Source of the DNA: Icerya purchasi | Lineage: Eukaryota > Arthropoda > Insecta > Hemiptera > Monophlebidae | DNA: 64,000 bases | Direction: 5' to 3' | Assembly: GCA_039619475.1 (NCBI GenBank) | Contig: CM077116.1 | Span: 384,300,760 to 384,364,759 of the forward strand | Shown: positions 11,628 to 24,285 of the stretch, one piece after another | Layout: each line of letters opens with the position of its first letter | Position numbering within the stretch: the first letter of the stretch is position 1 | Notes under the pieces: model-generated | The model's database searches: none | What the model was told of the DNA's origin: nothing | Seen by the model: only the letters and a program-made list of their open reading frames with translations | Program-made: the position numbers and the translations under genes

Positions 11628-13222
11628 TTAAGGGGTAATATCACCTTGTGATTTTTTTTTACGTTTTTTTTTTTATTGGCTTAAACACTCCCTAAAGTAT
11701 TCAAGAATGTGATGTAAAAAGTTGATTATGAGGGGGGAAACTTGTAAGTGGGTCAAAAAGTCGTTTTTCCGAACATAGTCGTGAAGCAAAATTAGCGCTT
11801 TTTCAAGTGTGCGTGGAACCATGTGTTTGAGGTCTTTATTCTTCTTTTATGAATTATACCGACACTTCTCAACTTCCAGCTTTCAATTTTGATTAATAGA
11901 TGCCTCTTCTACTCCAATTTTGAAGCTGAGAAATCAGCTGTTTGTAGAAAGTCCGTTAGAACGTACAGCAATTAGTGTTTGGCTTCCCCACGTGTATATC
12001 AGTGTTCCGGTAAAATTGTTACTGTTGAGACGGATTCGGTACTTGCAGTGCTATCTTTTAAAAATGTTCGAGTTGCAATTTAATCTCCAGTCGTATCACT
12101 AAATTCACGATCTTTCGAACGTCGTTCAAAGTTGCATCGCTGCTTTGTCTTTGGTCTTGTCAAGGATTGTTACTCGGCTAAAACCAAAAGTCCCCGTGTT
12201 CGGTAGCAAGTCTTGTTGTTTGTACGGTTGCGTTAGAGTAGAGACTACGTTAGTGTTTGAGTGGTAGTGGTCGAGGGCTAAGATAGTGATATGTGCCTGC
12301 GACTAAAGCGCAGAATACTGTGTGTCGGGTAGCGTCGAGCTGAGAGCGGTTTTGTAGATCCTCCAGTGGGAAATCTGTTCTCGATACAGCTGTTTATATT
12401 GCTGGTTTATACTTCAACGATGGGTACAACGGATTAATGAAAGTTATGGATCTATTGGACATAAAAATCGGATTAAATTGTTACAATTTCTGTACCGAAG
12501 CCGATGCGGCGCGCAATTCCCTTTCCGAGTGATCGCTCACCGAAAAGGCTAAAACTGCCCGCAGGGACGTAATTTCATCAAGGAAGGATGAAGAGGAGAA
12601 AAACCTCAAATTAAAAAGCCAATTATATGGAGCAGGCATAGCAGATTAGAGTTAAAACGAAAATTTCAACAAAATTCTACTACTCAAAACTTTAAACAGC
12701 AATATCTCAAAACTGTGTTTTTCAAACTGGGCGTACCAGTAGCTCCCTCAATTTTTATCCGATTGACTTAAAATTTTAACTGCAACTTTAAAATAAGATT
12801 TTCTAGTGAACAACGTAAGATTTTTCTGATAAATTGATTTTTACAGATTTTATAAGCGATTTTCGACCGGTTTTTTCGAAAAAAAAAGAAAAAACAAATT
12901 GAAATCACCGCTATCATATTTTAAATCAATTTTTCGAAGAAATCCTACGATTTTCACTTCATTTTGAGCTATATTTTAAGAAACTTTTTGGTTTTTTGTT
13001 CCAGATTAAAAATTTTGACCTGTAGTTTTTTCTTTTTTTTCGTGCGCTGCTGTGCCGCCATTTTGTATTGTACAAATTAAAATAAAACAAGGTTTTCTGT
13101 ACTTAAAGACTACTACTTTCATATGCACAAAAGCTTATATCTCTATCTCTTTTCTATCGTTCGTGGTAAGTCTCAGAAAATCACCCGAAATTTTGTGAAC
13201 GCAAGGCGATGTTACCCCTTAA
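11628..13222 (+). mobile_element. TTAA-flanked DNA transposon, Kolobok-like, 1587 bp
   Basis: Both ends abut TTAA (11628-11631 and 13219-13222). Directly inside, the left end reads GGGGTAATATCACCTTG and the reverse complement of the right end reads GGGGTAACATCGCCTTG (three differences in 17). TTAA duplication is shared by piggyBac and Kolobok. piggyBac ends usually begin with CCC, so the GGGG start favours Kolobok. The interior holds a C-terminal transposase-like remnant at 12385-12649. The element is shortened relative to an autonomous copy, and the rest of the interior has no long frame. Confidence 0.75.
12385..12649 (+). pseudogene. Transposase-like C-terminal remnant within the Kolobok-like element
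   Basis: The plus strand reads VLDTAVYIAGLYFNDGYNG, then LMKVMDLLDIKIGLNCYNFC, TEADAARNSLSE, an in-frame TGA, SLTEKAKTARRDVISSRKDE and finally QLYGAGIAD before TAG. I recall FNDG...GL..VM..L...IG.NCYNFC...D.....SE.SLTEKAK.AR followed by YGAGIAD as a recurrent tail of uncharacterised, transposon-encoded proteins in arthropod and cnidarian genomes. The exact family name is not certain. The premature stop and missing N-terminal part show it is dead. Confidence 0.6.
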
Positions 13223-14689
13223 GCCAATTTAAGATGAATAATCCAGGTGTGTTCACTTTCATCAATAATAAATCATGATTAATTTACGAAAGCTTTCTTC
13301 AGGATAACCTATATGGCAGCTGAAAGTTTCCCGATTTCTAAGTTATCAATAATAAATGAGGTATAGAAACGTTATTAATGCTTAATTATTTCGAATTTAG
13401 TATTTTGCCGATTGTTTTATTTATAATATTCTGATATATATATATTTTTTGATTTATGTTACACTTATCCAATAGAGCGTATTGCAGAAATCAAACTTAG
13501 CTTTTCTGACTCCATCTTGTAACTCTTTTTTTTTTTTTAAATTGATATTTAAATGTTCGTTGAAGGACTCAATAATAGTAGAGGGATTTATAGTTTGCTA
13601 GCTCGATACATAATTCCTTTTTCAGATGAGAAACTTTTAAAATACACTGTTGGGGATTTCTTTTTCTTTTTGAATTCGTTTTGATGAAAAAACATCGTTT
13701 TTACAGCTATCTATAACTTCAGATACTGTTACGATAAACTGCTCAAATTTTTCGTTCATCGATGCATGACAGGATCGATATTCAAATCTTGTCAACTAAA
13801 TGTTTTGAAGAGCGTCAGGATTGACCCATGTCCACCGATAACAAAAGAGTTGCATCTAAAGTGGTCGGAAATGATTAATATTTACGCATTTAGATTAATT
13901 ATAAATACCCCCTTATAAAAAAGTTATCTAAACAGGATGCGAGTGGGAAAAAATAACTCGACTGTTTACATTAACGCAATTTTACTAAACAGATTAGTGA
14001 TTACAATAGTTAGTGCTAGCAGTCTTATTAATTCATATATTCGTGACGATCTGACAAAAGTACGATTTTTTCAAATTCATTTAAGAATTTATCATATGAA
14101 CGAATTTTAGAAAATTGCAATATTCGACATTAACGTGTACCTGAACAGCTTTTTCTGATAGTAGCGGTGAATAGTTTAATGATTATCAACTTTAAAGTTA
14201 TCGATGTTGATCGATGACGATATTGTGGATAACCATCACTACCAGTAATAGAGTTAGCTTCGATAATGATTTTCAGTCGTACATGCTGAATTAATGTTGA
14301 GATCTTTACACATAGACGCACCATGAATCATTTTGGAAGCGTACGTTATAATTTCGTATGTTATCGAGAAAACGGTTTGATCGATTCAGTTAAAATAAAT
14401 AGCCTGCTTCTATACAATAATATAACCACTATACCCGTGTGAAATAGTGAGCGACACTGATGTTGTCACTGCACATAAACTATAAGACATGCGATCGATT
14501 TAGGCAACGACTAGTTCCTATGTGGACAACAATTTTTGTCATAAATAAAGCGTAACAACTTTGAAATTTCAGACATTCGCCGCCGAAAAATCTATTATTA
14601 GGCTGTGTTTATAATCAAGAGGAATCGGCAAAGATTCCGTAATGTTGCAGAGATTCAAAGCGAAATGAAGATAAAAATAGACAATTTGT
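13223..14689. other. No gene recognised
   Basis: AT-rich sequence with short noise frames on both strands. I looked for the missing left end of the piggyBac to its right and did not find it here. Confidence 0.4.
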
Positions 14690-15535
14690 AATTATATAAG
14701 GAGAGGAAATGTGAAACATTGTGTGCACGAAGGAACGTTGAATTGTGTTCATATCAACTTTGTTCTTTTCTCAATGCTATTTTGTGAGCACCGTAAACAT
14801 CGTCGTAGTGTTGATCCCTCAACAGGAAGATATCCGCCTACATTATGCAATAGTCGTGCGCGTTTTAGGGGCCTCCCTCGTCTGGCCCGACGTTTAACTG
14901 TACAATGTTGTTTTCCATACAAAATCAATAATTCTGCAAGTGGAACCAAGAATTGGAGCTACTTAGTCTTTTTTTTTGTGTAAATCTATATATATGGATG
15001 ATGCATTGACTACAACGACTATGAGAAGGCGATGGAAAACCTTTTTACACCGTTTCAAAGACTTCCTTCCAAAGTCGTAACAGGTTACCTTCTGGTCTGA
15101 TAAATCTACACCACCCATATAGCGGTTGTGGAACTTGACCTGAGCTGAACAAGGAACTTCCAAATGTGTTCCGTCCTTCCGTTTTCAGGTAGCAGTCATT
15201 GAGGTAGCACTGTGACAGTTGCTTGCACATATGCCACCTGCTCACTAAAATTCCATCTGCTGAAACCCTTAGTTGACATTCTCTTTTTCTCAATTTCCCC
15301 GTGAATTTAGGTACATTTTTACGATTTAAAATCAGCGTACCAACAGCGGGTTGTTGCAATGTCTGCAAAAGATTGATACCGATAAAGAAACGGTCAAATA
15401 TCAACGTTACGTCAATATTCCTGAGGGTGCTCGCAAGTTTTTGAACTACTCTTTCCCCAAGAGCAGTGTTTACCTGAGCAGCTGGTGCAGATTCTTCTTT
15501 GCCAAAGTAGATGTTGTTATCAGTACAGTTTTTTT
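14690..15535 (-). pseudogene. piggyBac transposase, C-terminal half, frameshifted
   Basis: Minus-strand blocks in order: FDRFFIGINLLQTLQQPAV (the 'DNYFTS' region; the first residue of that block matches the second catalytic Asp), LNRKNVPKFTGKLRKRECQL, VSADGILVSRWHM, VPCSAQVKFHNRYMGGVDLSDQ (block with a catalytic Asp), KVFHRLLIVVVVNAS, ELLILYGKQHCTVKRRAR, and a cysteine-rich C-terminal finger C..C...IEKRTKLI...CTQCNVPSCTQC. At least three frameshifts separate these. The N-terminal half is missing. The family assignment is firm; activity is excluded. Confidence 0.85.
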
Positions 15536-16234
15536 ATAACATTTAATGAAAACTGAGCCGAAACGTTTATAATTGATTATTTCAACTTATAAATCGAAAA
15601 TATAACAAAAATCCTCGCATATATTTTTAACAAATCCGGAGATTGTTTGTTACAGAATTATAGTTTTATGAGATGAGCTGAATAAATTGGTGCATTATGT
15701 TAGTGAATTTGTAAATGTAGTTTGTTTTCTACAACTTCCCATAAATTTCAATCTGTGTCTAAAAAAATCTAGATGATAAAAAACAAAAAAATCCAATAAA
15801 ATTATTAAGTAAAAAAATAGAATGCAATTTTAAAAAAAAAGTAACGCATCACCGCGGAATATTTTAAAATACAAAAAAACATTTATCAGTAGAATTTTTT
15901 GTGCTCTGCATTACAATTCAATCTAAAATAAATAAATAAAACGTAATCAAATATTAGTTTGTGTGATATGCGATTTTTATAATTTCATTATTTGTACTTA
16001 CCGTCCGAATTTTAGCAACTATTTGTCGCCAACACGAACCAAGAATGCGAAAAACATAACAATAAAATGATAGCTTATTATAGATGAGCGCTAACTATTC
16101 CTATAGTAAGTAGATACTGGCATCTAGGGATGTTTGGCGAAACCATATTGGTTTTCAATAGGAATTGAGCTGTTCCGTAGTTATTGGGCACCTACTGGGA
16201 CATATATATAACTGAATGGTAGTCAAAGGGTTAA
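14690..16234 (-). mobile_element. Decayed piggyBac element with one terminal end at TTAA
   Basis: The right boundary is AGTCAAAGGG followed by TTAA at 16231-16234. Read from the minus strand this is TTAA then CCCTTTGACTACCATTC, the CCC-type terminus and TTAA target expected of piggyBac. Transposase coding remnants occupy 14690-15535 on the minus strand, so the terminus is the 5' end of the element. About 700 bases between the terminus and the coding part are AT-rich and lack the N-terminal half of the transposase. The opposite terminus was not found and may be deleted. Confidence 0.75.
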
Positions 16235-19200
16235 AATCAATTATTAGCGCTTTAAAAATTAGAAAATAAATCTAATTAAAATTCGAAAATTTTAGACGTC
16301 GAGCTAAGTCGATTAGCAAACTGACTTATTATAAGAACGGAGCAAAACTGAGAATTAAAATACAAATTTCAGGCAGTAATTAGAACGAAATTCGAACATT
16401 TCGAGAATAAAATTGTCCACTAGTGATATCAACTTTATTTCCGAAATTTTTCAAATTGCCGTTTGAAATGGTCGTATGTATTTTAATTTTGGTTAGCTGC
16501 CTCCTTATAATATTTAGATTTGTTTGCTACCGACTCGGCTTCACGTATAAATTTATCAAATTTTTATTATTTTTCAGTTTTTACAGTGCAGAAAAAAAAT
16601 GTGCTTTTTTTTTTTTGAGTAGCTTTTTTGTTCTCTTTTTATGCGGTCATCAAGAATCAAATCGTAGATTGTCACATTAGTATAGATAAACATTCAATCG
16701 ATTAGGCTATAGCGAAACGGTTCGTAGTATTTCTTCGGCTTGGCTTTGTCATAATCCTTTTGGACTCGTTAAATTCGCCAGTAATCGAAGATCGAACGTT
16801 TAACGGTCGCAGCAGGTTCACGCAATTTCAGTTGAATTGCTATTTTCCTTCCCTCGCTTCAGCCAGCCACGAACCACGTACCTGCAGCTGTTTTTTCTTT
16901 GTTGTGCTCCAAACTTTCGTTGATGTCGCAATGCTAACATCGTCGTTCATAATTTCGACAATTGCTGTACGCGCGCTTCGCTAAGATTATTCGCTGACAT
17001 AATCGCGTTGTTGGAACCGAAATCCCGTTTTATGGCGCTACGTTAGCATCGCTGTTTAACGTTTCGCCTAACGGTGCATACGCGATTCAATAAATTCGAT
17101 TCGCTCACGTCATTACAATTTGTAAAGCCTTCTTCCTTTTTATTCACGCTTTTGAAGCGAATGGCACAACTTTAATCAGGTCGTTGTTCGACCAGTCCGA
17201 TATACGTGGGTTGTTCAAAAAAAGACCGCCAACTTTTGAAATTGCGATAGAACGGTGTAAAATTTAAATTCGCGCGGGTTTTTGATGTTTTTTCATTTTT
17301 AATTTGGTTCAAAACCTTTACCGGAATTAAGTCTCCGCGGTATAGGACTGCCGGTTAAGTCGAACAAGTCTGCCCGATTAGTTTTTCGCCGCTCGTTGCG
17401 CTAATCGTGCCTTTGCAGGCTAGCGAATCTCTTTATCTATTATTAAATTCGATCGCCACGTTCGGTTTTAAACGCGAAATCAAATCCGAATGATTTTGTT
17501 TATTTTTCACCGAAAACGGATTGATCGTGTTTTTTGATATAAGCTCCATACCATACTTACATCGCGTGACAACATCGATGTATGTACTTGAGATCTTAAA
17601 GCAAGCAACTCCACTGCACCGAATGAAAACCAAAAAGAAAATGTATACGCGATGTTATCAGACGACATTATGCGATCCGATAGCTGGCGTCTAACAACGA
17701 AAACGACATGGCAATCAGTTGCGCGTGGTTAAACAGCCAGCAAACCGAAAAGAAAGAGAAACAGTTTCTGGACATAACGCTTCAAGTTGACACTGACGCA
17801 GTCAACTCCGCTTCGTCTGCCGCTACCGTTGCTAATTCTATTAATTATATTCCTGTGAATTCGTGTTGCATACCTTCCGACCGCTGTCGTTAGCGTCGCT
17901 TTAAAAAAAAAAAACTAGATACGAAGCAACAGCGTAGTCTTAAATCGTATCCATTAACTGCAATTTTAAAATCAAAAACCATTTAAACGTTAACCTTTGT
18001 CTATTGAAAATTTACGATTAACCGTCTGGGGGATGTTAATTTTTTTCTTTCAACCTCGCCACAGGAGGAAAACTATTATAAAAGGTGAAGGTGATCGACC
18101 TTCTTCGAAATCCGAATGCGGAAATTCCTCTAAATATATTTATCGGTATACATATATCATTGCGAAACAATACTCGACTTGGCGAAATCCTAAAAATGAA
18201 ATCTATCCGCGTACAGTTAAATGGATCCGCTGCTTTAAATATCTCAGAGGAAAAATCTTATTATCCAGCGTGTTTTCGATGCCCCACATATGTATCAGGT
18301 AATTGCAATTTGCCCGCGCGGTATAATGTATCACCTGTCCAAACTCAGTTCGGTTTTTATTCAGTATTTATGTTTCAGAAATTCCGTCCGTTGCTGACAA
18401 GCCCGAAGGAAAACCAAAACAAGAAAAAACAAAAAAAAACGTTCCCCTGGTATTACAAACGTGTGATTATTCAGTATAGAGCTAGAGAATCGAAATGATG
18501 TCAGTCGTCTCGAATACGAATGAGGACATTCACGCTTTTCTTCCAGATGAAAAAAACTGGAATATAGTTTTTGATCTGTGTCACGCAATTTTATGATAAA
18601 TAGCTCGAACTACAGGATTTAACACGATATTTAATCTCCGTAATGATAATTTATCGGCAAAAATATTTCAACATATCTACACGTTTTAGAATGATAGAAT
18701 GATTTTTTAGCAAACCTAGAAAAAGATAATTTTACTAGAAATCCCTTCAGAAAAGGAAACAAACGAATACCGGGGGCGCAAAAAAAAAAACAAAAAAACC
18801 TCACGTTTACCTTCGAGAAGTTGATAAAATAGTAAAGACACGCTAAAGCTGGAATCTATAGAACGCGGAAAATGGGAATCAGTTTGGCAAACAGCAAAAT
18901 AATTGATCAGAAACGAATGGAAATAAAAATGTAAGAACAGAAGGAGTTGGTCAGAGCGAAAGAATGATGGAAAGGTGTTTCTTCGGATGTAATGGGAAAA
19001 TATTGACGCCGAAGAAGTACAAACATTATCCATTTTTTCCTTTTTTTTTTTTTTTGTTCGTTTTTCGAAATTCAAAGCTCACGAGTTTCGTCGGAGAAGT
19101 TTAATTTAGCGAAGATGTTGCGGCGAGCCACTAAGAAGAGGAGGAGCGACTTAAACTCGGCTCTCGGGTGCGTTGAAAGTTTTTTTTGTAAATTTGCGCG

Positions 19201-21019
19201 CGAAACAAAGGACGCTAGGCGGGAAATTGACTAGACAGGACGACTAGCTGTGTGTTAACGGCGAGTGCGACTTGTGTTTCTGGTCGCTGTCGGCTCCACC
19301 GGGAATTCATTTATTGTTTTCGCTCACACTTTAAACGGGGAACGTTTTATCCATTATTATTGTTATTACTATATTACCATCCGAGACATATCGACAAAGG
19401 CGCTGACAGCGTCAACTATCCGCCAACTACTTTTAAAAGCCGAGCAGATACAGCAAAAACCGATTCGTTATTTTTTCAATTTTCCCGGGTAAATATTTTC
19501 ATTTCACACGACGGTGCTTTTCTTCTCAACGACGGATTCTCTATTTATTTAGCGCGGCGGTAGCGGCAATCTCGCCTGCAATCAGAAGCCGGCAATGGTG
19601 TATCAATTTTTAAAAAAAGAAACGAATAGAAGAAGAAGGAATAAAAGAAAAAAGAGAGAAAGCGGGAGAGAACAAGCGATTTGTTCTATTTCTGATTGCG
19701 CGGAAAGTTAGGGTTTTCATTTTTCAGTATCCGGATTTTGCGACGATAAAGTTATTAGCGCCTTAAGCGAAATTAACTTTTGTCGCTTACTGTAACATCG
19801 CGACAGTTGACATGTATTTCTTCATTCGCTTGAAATAACAAGCTGAAAAACGTACCTCTATCAGAGAAATCTCTATATGCAGAAAAAAATCAAATTTACA
19901 TAAAAGTCCGTTCCGTTCGTTATTATTCTTTCGAGGCTGATAATTATAAATTTTCAAAAATTAAAATCTATTCCGAAATCGTGAAATAACTTACAATAAC
20001 AATGACGCTGTGTGTAACATTAGAAAAGGATGCGGCTTCTTTACTGATCTCAAAAAGCTGATGAATGCACACGATCGTTTTTTACGAAAACCAAACAATC
20101 GAGAAAAGTCTCTCAATTGTTAATTTAGCTCGCTTCCGTTCGATACATTTATGTTAAATGGAATTTTTATTTTTAACTTTTATTTTTTTCTGTTATACAT
20201 ACCCGACTTGCTTGAAGACGACAAAATTTACTCGATGTTTTGAAGAATAAAGATGTATTTACTCGACTGTTATTTCCCCGCTATCTCCCTGGGCTACGTC
20301 ACGAACTACAGAGCCTGCGTAGATTCAAGACCGACGAAGAAGGGAGCTCCTTAATAGATGCGGCCGAAGCTGTAGGTAGCCGAGGGTACGAGGACGGTGT
20401 TAGTGATGTGACTAGGTTGGATTGCGGACTAGAGAAGCTTGCCTTACGGACACGACTTGGAGAGTCGCTCAGTCGTGAACGAATCTCCCCTCTTAACAAC
20501 CGGTACAAACGATGAGGCGCCATGAGCTACAGTAGTCTACCAGCCATGAGCCCAGCCAGTAATCGTTGACAATATATATATATATATATGTAGCATTTTG
20601 TTGACGGTTTGAAGCGCAATCATCGTTTAATCGAACACAATAAATTTTACTCCGTATATTATATGTGTGTGTGCAGTCGTGTTATTTTTCGACCGTATAA
20701 TGCCATTAAGAGATTTTAGTTCGGACCAAATACCACTACTAGGGGTGTTGCTTGAGAAATAGAAGAAATGCAATTGTGCCAAAAGTGTTCGGTCCGTATA
20801 AGAAGACGCGTGGGCGTTCGTAACTTTTTTGAAGTTGATTAAGTCAGCTCTATACCTTGCGTGTACGGAGAGTCAATATTACAACACTGAAAGTCGAAGC
20901 AATGACGTTTCGTTTCGAATAGTTCAGCAACAGCAATCCGAATTTCCAAAAAAGGCTCTAATAACTGACTCACTGCATTCCCTGCTACATTAAAGATCTA
21001 GTATTTATTGTAGAAACTG
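16235..21019. other. CpG-richer region without recognisable transposon; possible host gene sequence
   Basis: Compared with the flanks this stretch holds many CpG dinucleotides (for example 16750-17450 and 19080-19600) and no recognised LINE or DNA-transposon blocks. Several short open frames overlap on both strands. One (18085-18300) ends at a good splice-donor-like CAG/GTAATT, but an in-frame stop lies just upstream. A (TA)n run lies at 20571-20589. It could hold untranslated exons or regulatory DNA of a host gene. I cannot support a product. Confidence 0.3.
20571..20589. repeat. (TA)n microsatellite
   Basis: About nine TA units in a row. Confidence 0.9.
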
Positions 21020-21170
21020 CCGTATTTGAATTTTGAGGTTTCCTATTTATTGGTACTCCCTGCTCACGTCGGTGTCCCGGGCAATCAACGATTGTACCTA
21101 AATAGACTCCATACACTGTAATAACCTGAGCAGTTGAACACGGCGAGTGGAATTTATTTTTATAAATATA
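21020..21170 (+). pseudogene. I-group LINE scrap: RNase H motif joined to 3' UTR
   Basis: The plus strand reads YLLVLPAHVGVPGNQR, the block around the last catalytic Asp of a LINE RNase H (the Asp itself is not preserved). About 70 bases later comes GTAATAACCTGAGCAGTTGA, which closely matches the 3' UTR of the element at 8.0-9.8 kb (GTAATAGCCATAGCAGTTAA), and then A-rich sequence. The coding tail between them is deleted. It is a second, highly eroded copy of that family. Confidence 0.6.
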
Positions 21171-21829
21171 ATAACAAAAAATTAAAAATAAAATACAAGA
21201 CGTAGCTATTAAGTAATGAGCCTGTGTTTTTTCTACGGGGCTTCTGAAGGATCGGAGAACTATCAAACAGAGCTGGAACAACAGCGAACTTCATAGCCTC
21301 TCCACTCTTACTCCGGCATCTGCCTACAAGTGACGCCACTGCAAGGCCTAGCAAATTAATTTGTGGTGAAAATCCCAGAAGGAAGCTGGGTCGGTGAACA
21401 AAATGATGCACGGGTGGTTTGAGAAGAATAAGTATTAGGTTCAACTTGAAAAAGACCTTCTCAAACCGAATAGGAATAGGACGGGTTACCTATCTCACGG
21501 ACGGTGGCAGATGCTCCTAGTAGGAATTAACGGCGGCGTTTCACAGCTATTGTTAAATAAAGTTACTGTCCTCACACCAACGTCAAGCTCGAGTCGACAT
21601 ATCGAACTATTTCAAATATGATCGTTACAAACCAGAATGTGAGTGTTAACGCTAGGGTGTACCTCAGAGGCGATGCGCGTCGGTATCGCCTGGCTGGCTT
21701 GGGCAATATACGAAGCTACCGGTTCAAGGGCAGAATTGGCTAAAGAAGCGAGCCTCTAATAATAGTAATAATAATAATAATAATGGTGATAATAACAGCG
21801 AGTTAAGAAACAGCACCAGCAGAACGGCT
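21171..21829. other. Probable 5' region of the adjacent RTE-like LINE
   Basis: No conserved coding block. An (AAT)n run lies at about 21757-21783, just upstream of the endonuclease start, so part of this may be the element's 5' untranslated region. Confidence 0.35.
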
Positions 21830-24249
21830 GTACAAATAGCAACAATAAATGTTGGCACTTGAACAGAACGCAGCCGGGAAATAGCTGAAATGTTCAAACG
21901 CAGACGGATATTGCATGTATTGCAGGAAACGAGATGTAAAGGCCAAAAATCACGAGACATTGGTGATGGGTACAAACTTATCTACAACGGCGCTTTAGCC
22001 ATACACGGAGTAGCTGTTGCAGTAAGTGCAAACCTGAGGGACAAAATATATGTGCTGTTAATAGATGCCCGGATAGACTCATGTCCACTACTAGGCCGTC
22101 GAATATTATCTCAGCTTATGCCCCACAAAGTGGATGTGCTGGAAAGCAGAAAGATTGCTTTTGGCAAGAACTCCAAGACCTGATCACAAGCTGTCCATTG
22201 AATGATAGCCTAATCTTATGCGGTGATTTAATGGCCACGTAGGAAGATCCAGTAGTGGTTATAAATGTCATGGTAACAAGCAACGAGGACGGAATACGAA
22301 TCCTGCACATGGCAGAATCTAGTGACCTTGTAATTGCCAACACTTTCTTTAAAAAGAGGGACAGCCATCTGGTAACATTTAGCAGTGGCAGCAATAACAG
22401 TCAATTTGATTTCTGCCTAGTTCGGAGACCCGAGCTCAAATGTCTGGTAAATGCAAAAGTGATCCCGTCAGAATGTGTTATTGCCCAACGTAAACGGTTA
22501 ATAATTGATCTTAAAGTCTGTTGCAGTCAAAAACACAAAAAAAGAAGAAGAAGCACAACCTCGCCTGATAAAATAGAATGGTAGACACTAAGTAAGAATA
22601 AACAAGCAATGGTTAACTGTATAGTAATCCCCGCAGTGGCTCTCGTGGAATAAACGCTGCCTGTAATGAATTAAGTAAGACCATTTCAAAGACTGCTAGA
22701 TCGGTTTTAGGAACCTACAAACAAGGATACAAAAGATAAGCAAGTTTGGTTTTGGAACGATGAGATAAAGATGAAAGTAACCCTAAAGAAAAAAATCTTC
22801 AAAGAATGGCAGACACTCCAGTCAAATGAGAAAAGAGCAGCTTACGTAACCGCGAAGAAAGAGGCAAAAAGAGCATAGTTGCCAGTACTAAACATCAGCA
22901 TTATGCAGAGCTATATGAAAAACTAGATGATACGACGGGCGATAAATGTATATATCGGTTGGCTAAGACACGTGTTAATAACGCGCAGGACATCGAACGT
23001 TATGTGTACATCAAGGACACCAGGGGTATTCGACTCCTCGATAAAGGGAAAATTGTTCTACACTGGAAGCAATACTTCATGGATCAGAGCAATGAATTTA
23101 TACAGCATTTGGAAATCCCATTTGGTAAACCAACTTTAGGACCGATTTCTCGTATAACATCCAATGAAGTTGCTAGAATAATAAGCAAAATGAAAACCTC
23201 AAATGTTGCTTTTTGGAAAATCCCTGAATTAAAAGGCACTGCTATAGTATGGTTAATGGATTATTTTAATGCAGTGCTGCATACAGAGGTTATTCCTGAC
23301 AGCTGGAAGATTAGCATCACTATCCCGATTTTCAAATATAAAGATGACCCTTTGGAGAGTAGTAACTACCCTTCAATAAGATTGCTCTCGCACTCGCTGG
23401 AAACACTGGAACGAGTGATTACGTTTAACTTCCAATTAGTACGGTTTCGTTAGAGGACGCGATACAACTGACGCAATCTTCTCACTACGCATGTTAATGG
23501 CACAGAGAGAAAGGAAAGAATGTACACTTAGTCTTTATAGATTTGGAGAAAGGTTTCGACCGCGTTGTGCACCGGTTAATTTGATATGCTCTGCGATAAT
23601 TCCTAAAAAATTGACAAAATAGGTACAATTAGTTTACAAGGATGTCATAAGCAAAGTCAGATGTGCAGTGGGCGAATCCGACGAATCGGTGTACATCAAG
23701 GCTGTGCGCTCTCGCTAGTACTGTTTAACGTGGTTTTAAATACAATCAAGCGGGATATTCAAAGGCCTTTACCTTGAACACTATTGTATGCGGATGATAT
23801 CGTATTAATTGACAATTTTCGAGATACGCTCCAAAGTAGGGTTCAGGTATGATGTAACAGACTGAAAAAGTTTGTTCTTAAAGTCAACATAAAGAAGACA
23901 TGACTACAAATACCAACGCAATTGGATCTATCCTAGTCTGTAGAGAGCAACTGCCTCGAACAGGGAACTCTAAATACCTTGGATCTTGTGTCCAGGCCGG
24001 CAGTGGCGTTTCCGAAGCAGTCCGAAATCGGATAAGGACGGCATGGCTGCTATGTGACAGACGCATGCCCATTCGGCTAAAGTCAAAAATTGATCGTTCA
24101 GCCATCCGACCAGTTGCCTTGTATGGTGGTGAGTGCTGGCCAGAGTTACAAGACAAGAAGAGCAAGCGGTGCATGTGATACAAATGCGCACGTTAGGCTG
24201 GTCAATGGGCATCCGATTATCTGACCGGATCAAAAATGAATGCATACGC

Positions 24250-24285
<36 letters not shown>

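Noticed and set aside
17205..17275. mariner-like terminal sequence (GGGTTGTTCAAAAAAAGACC)
   Set aside because: It resembles a mariner end, but no partner inverted repeat or transposase piece is nearby and the match is short.
20240..20760. Possible LTR or retroviral-like end
   Set aside because: There is a TATA-like and AATAAA-containing stretch and two overlapping frames, but no TG...CA boundaries, no second copy in the window, no primer-binding site and no gag/pol nearby.
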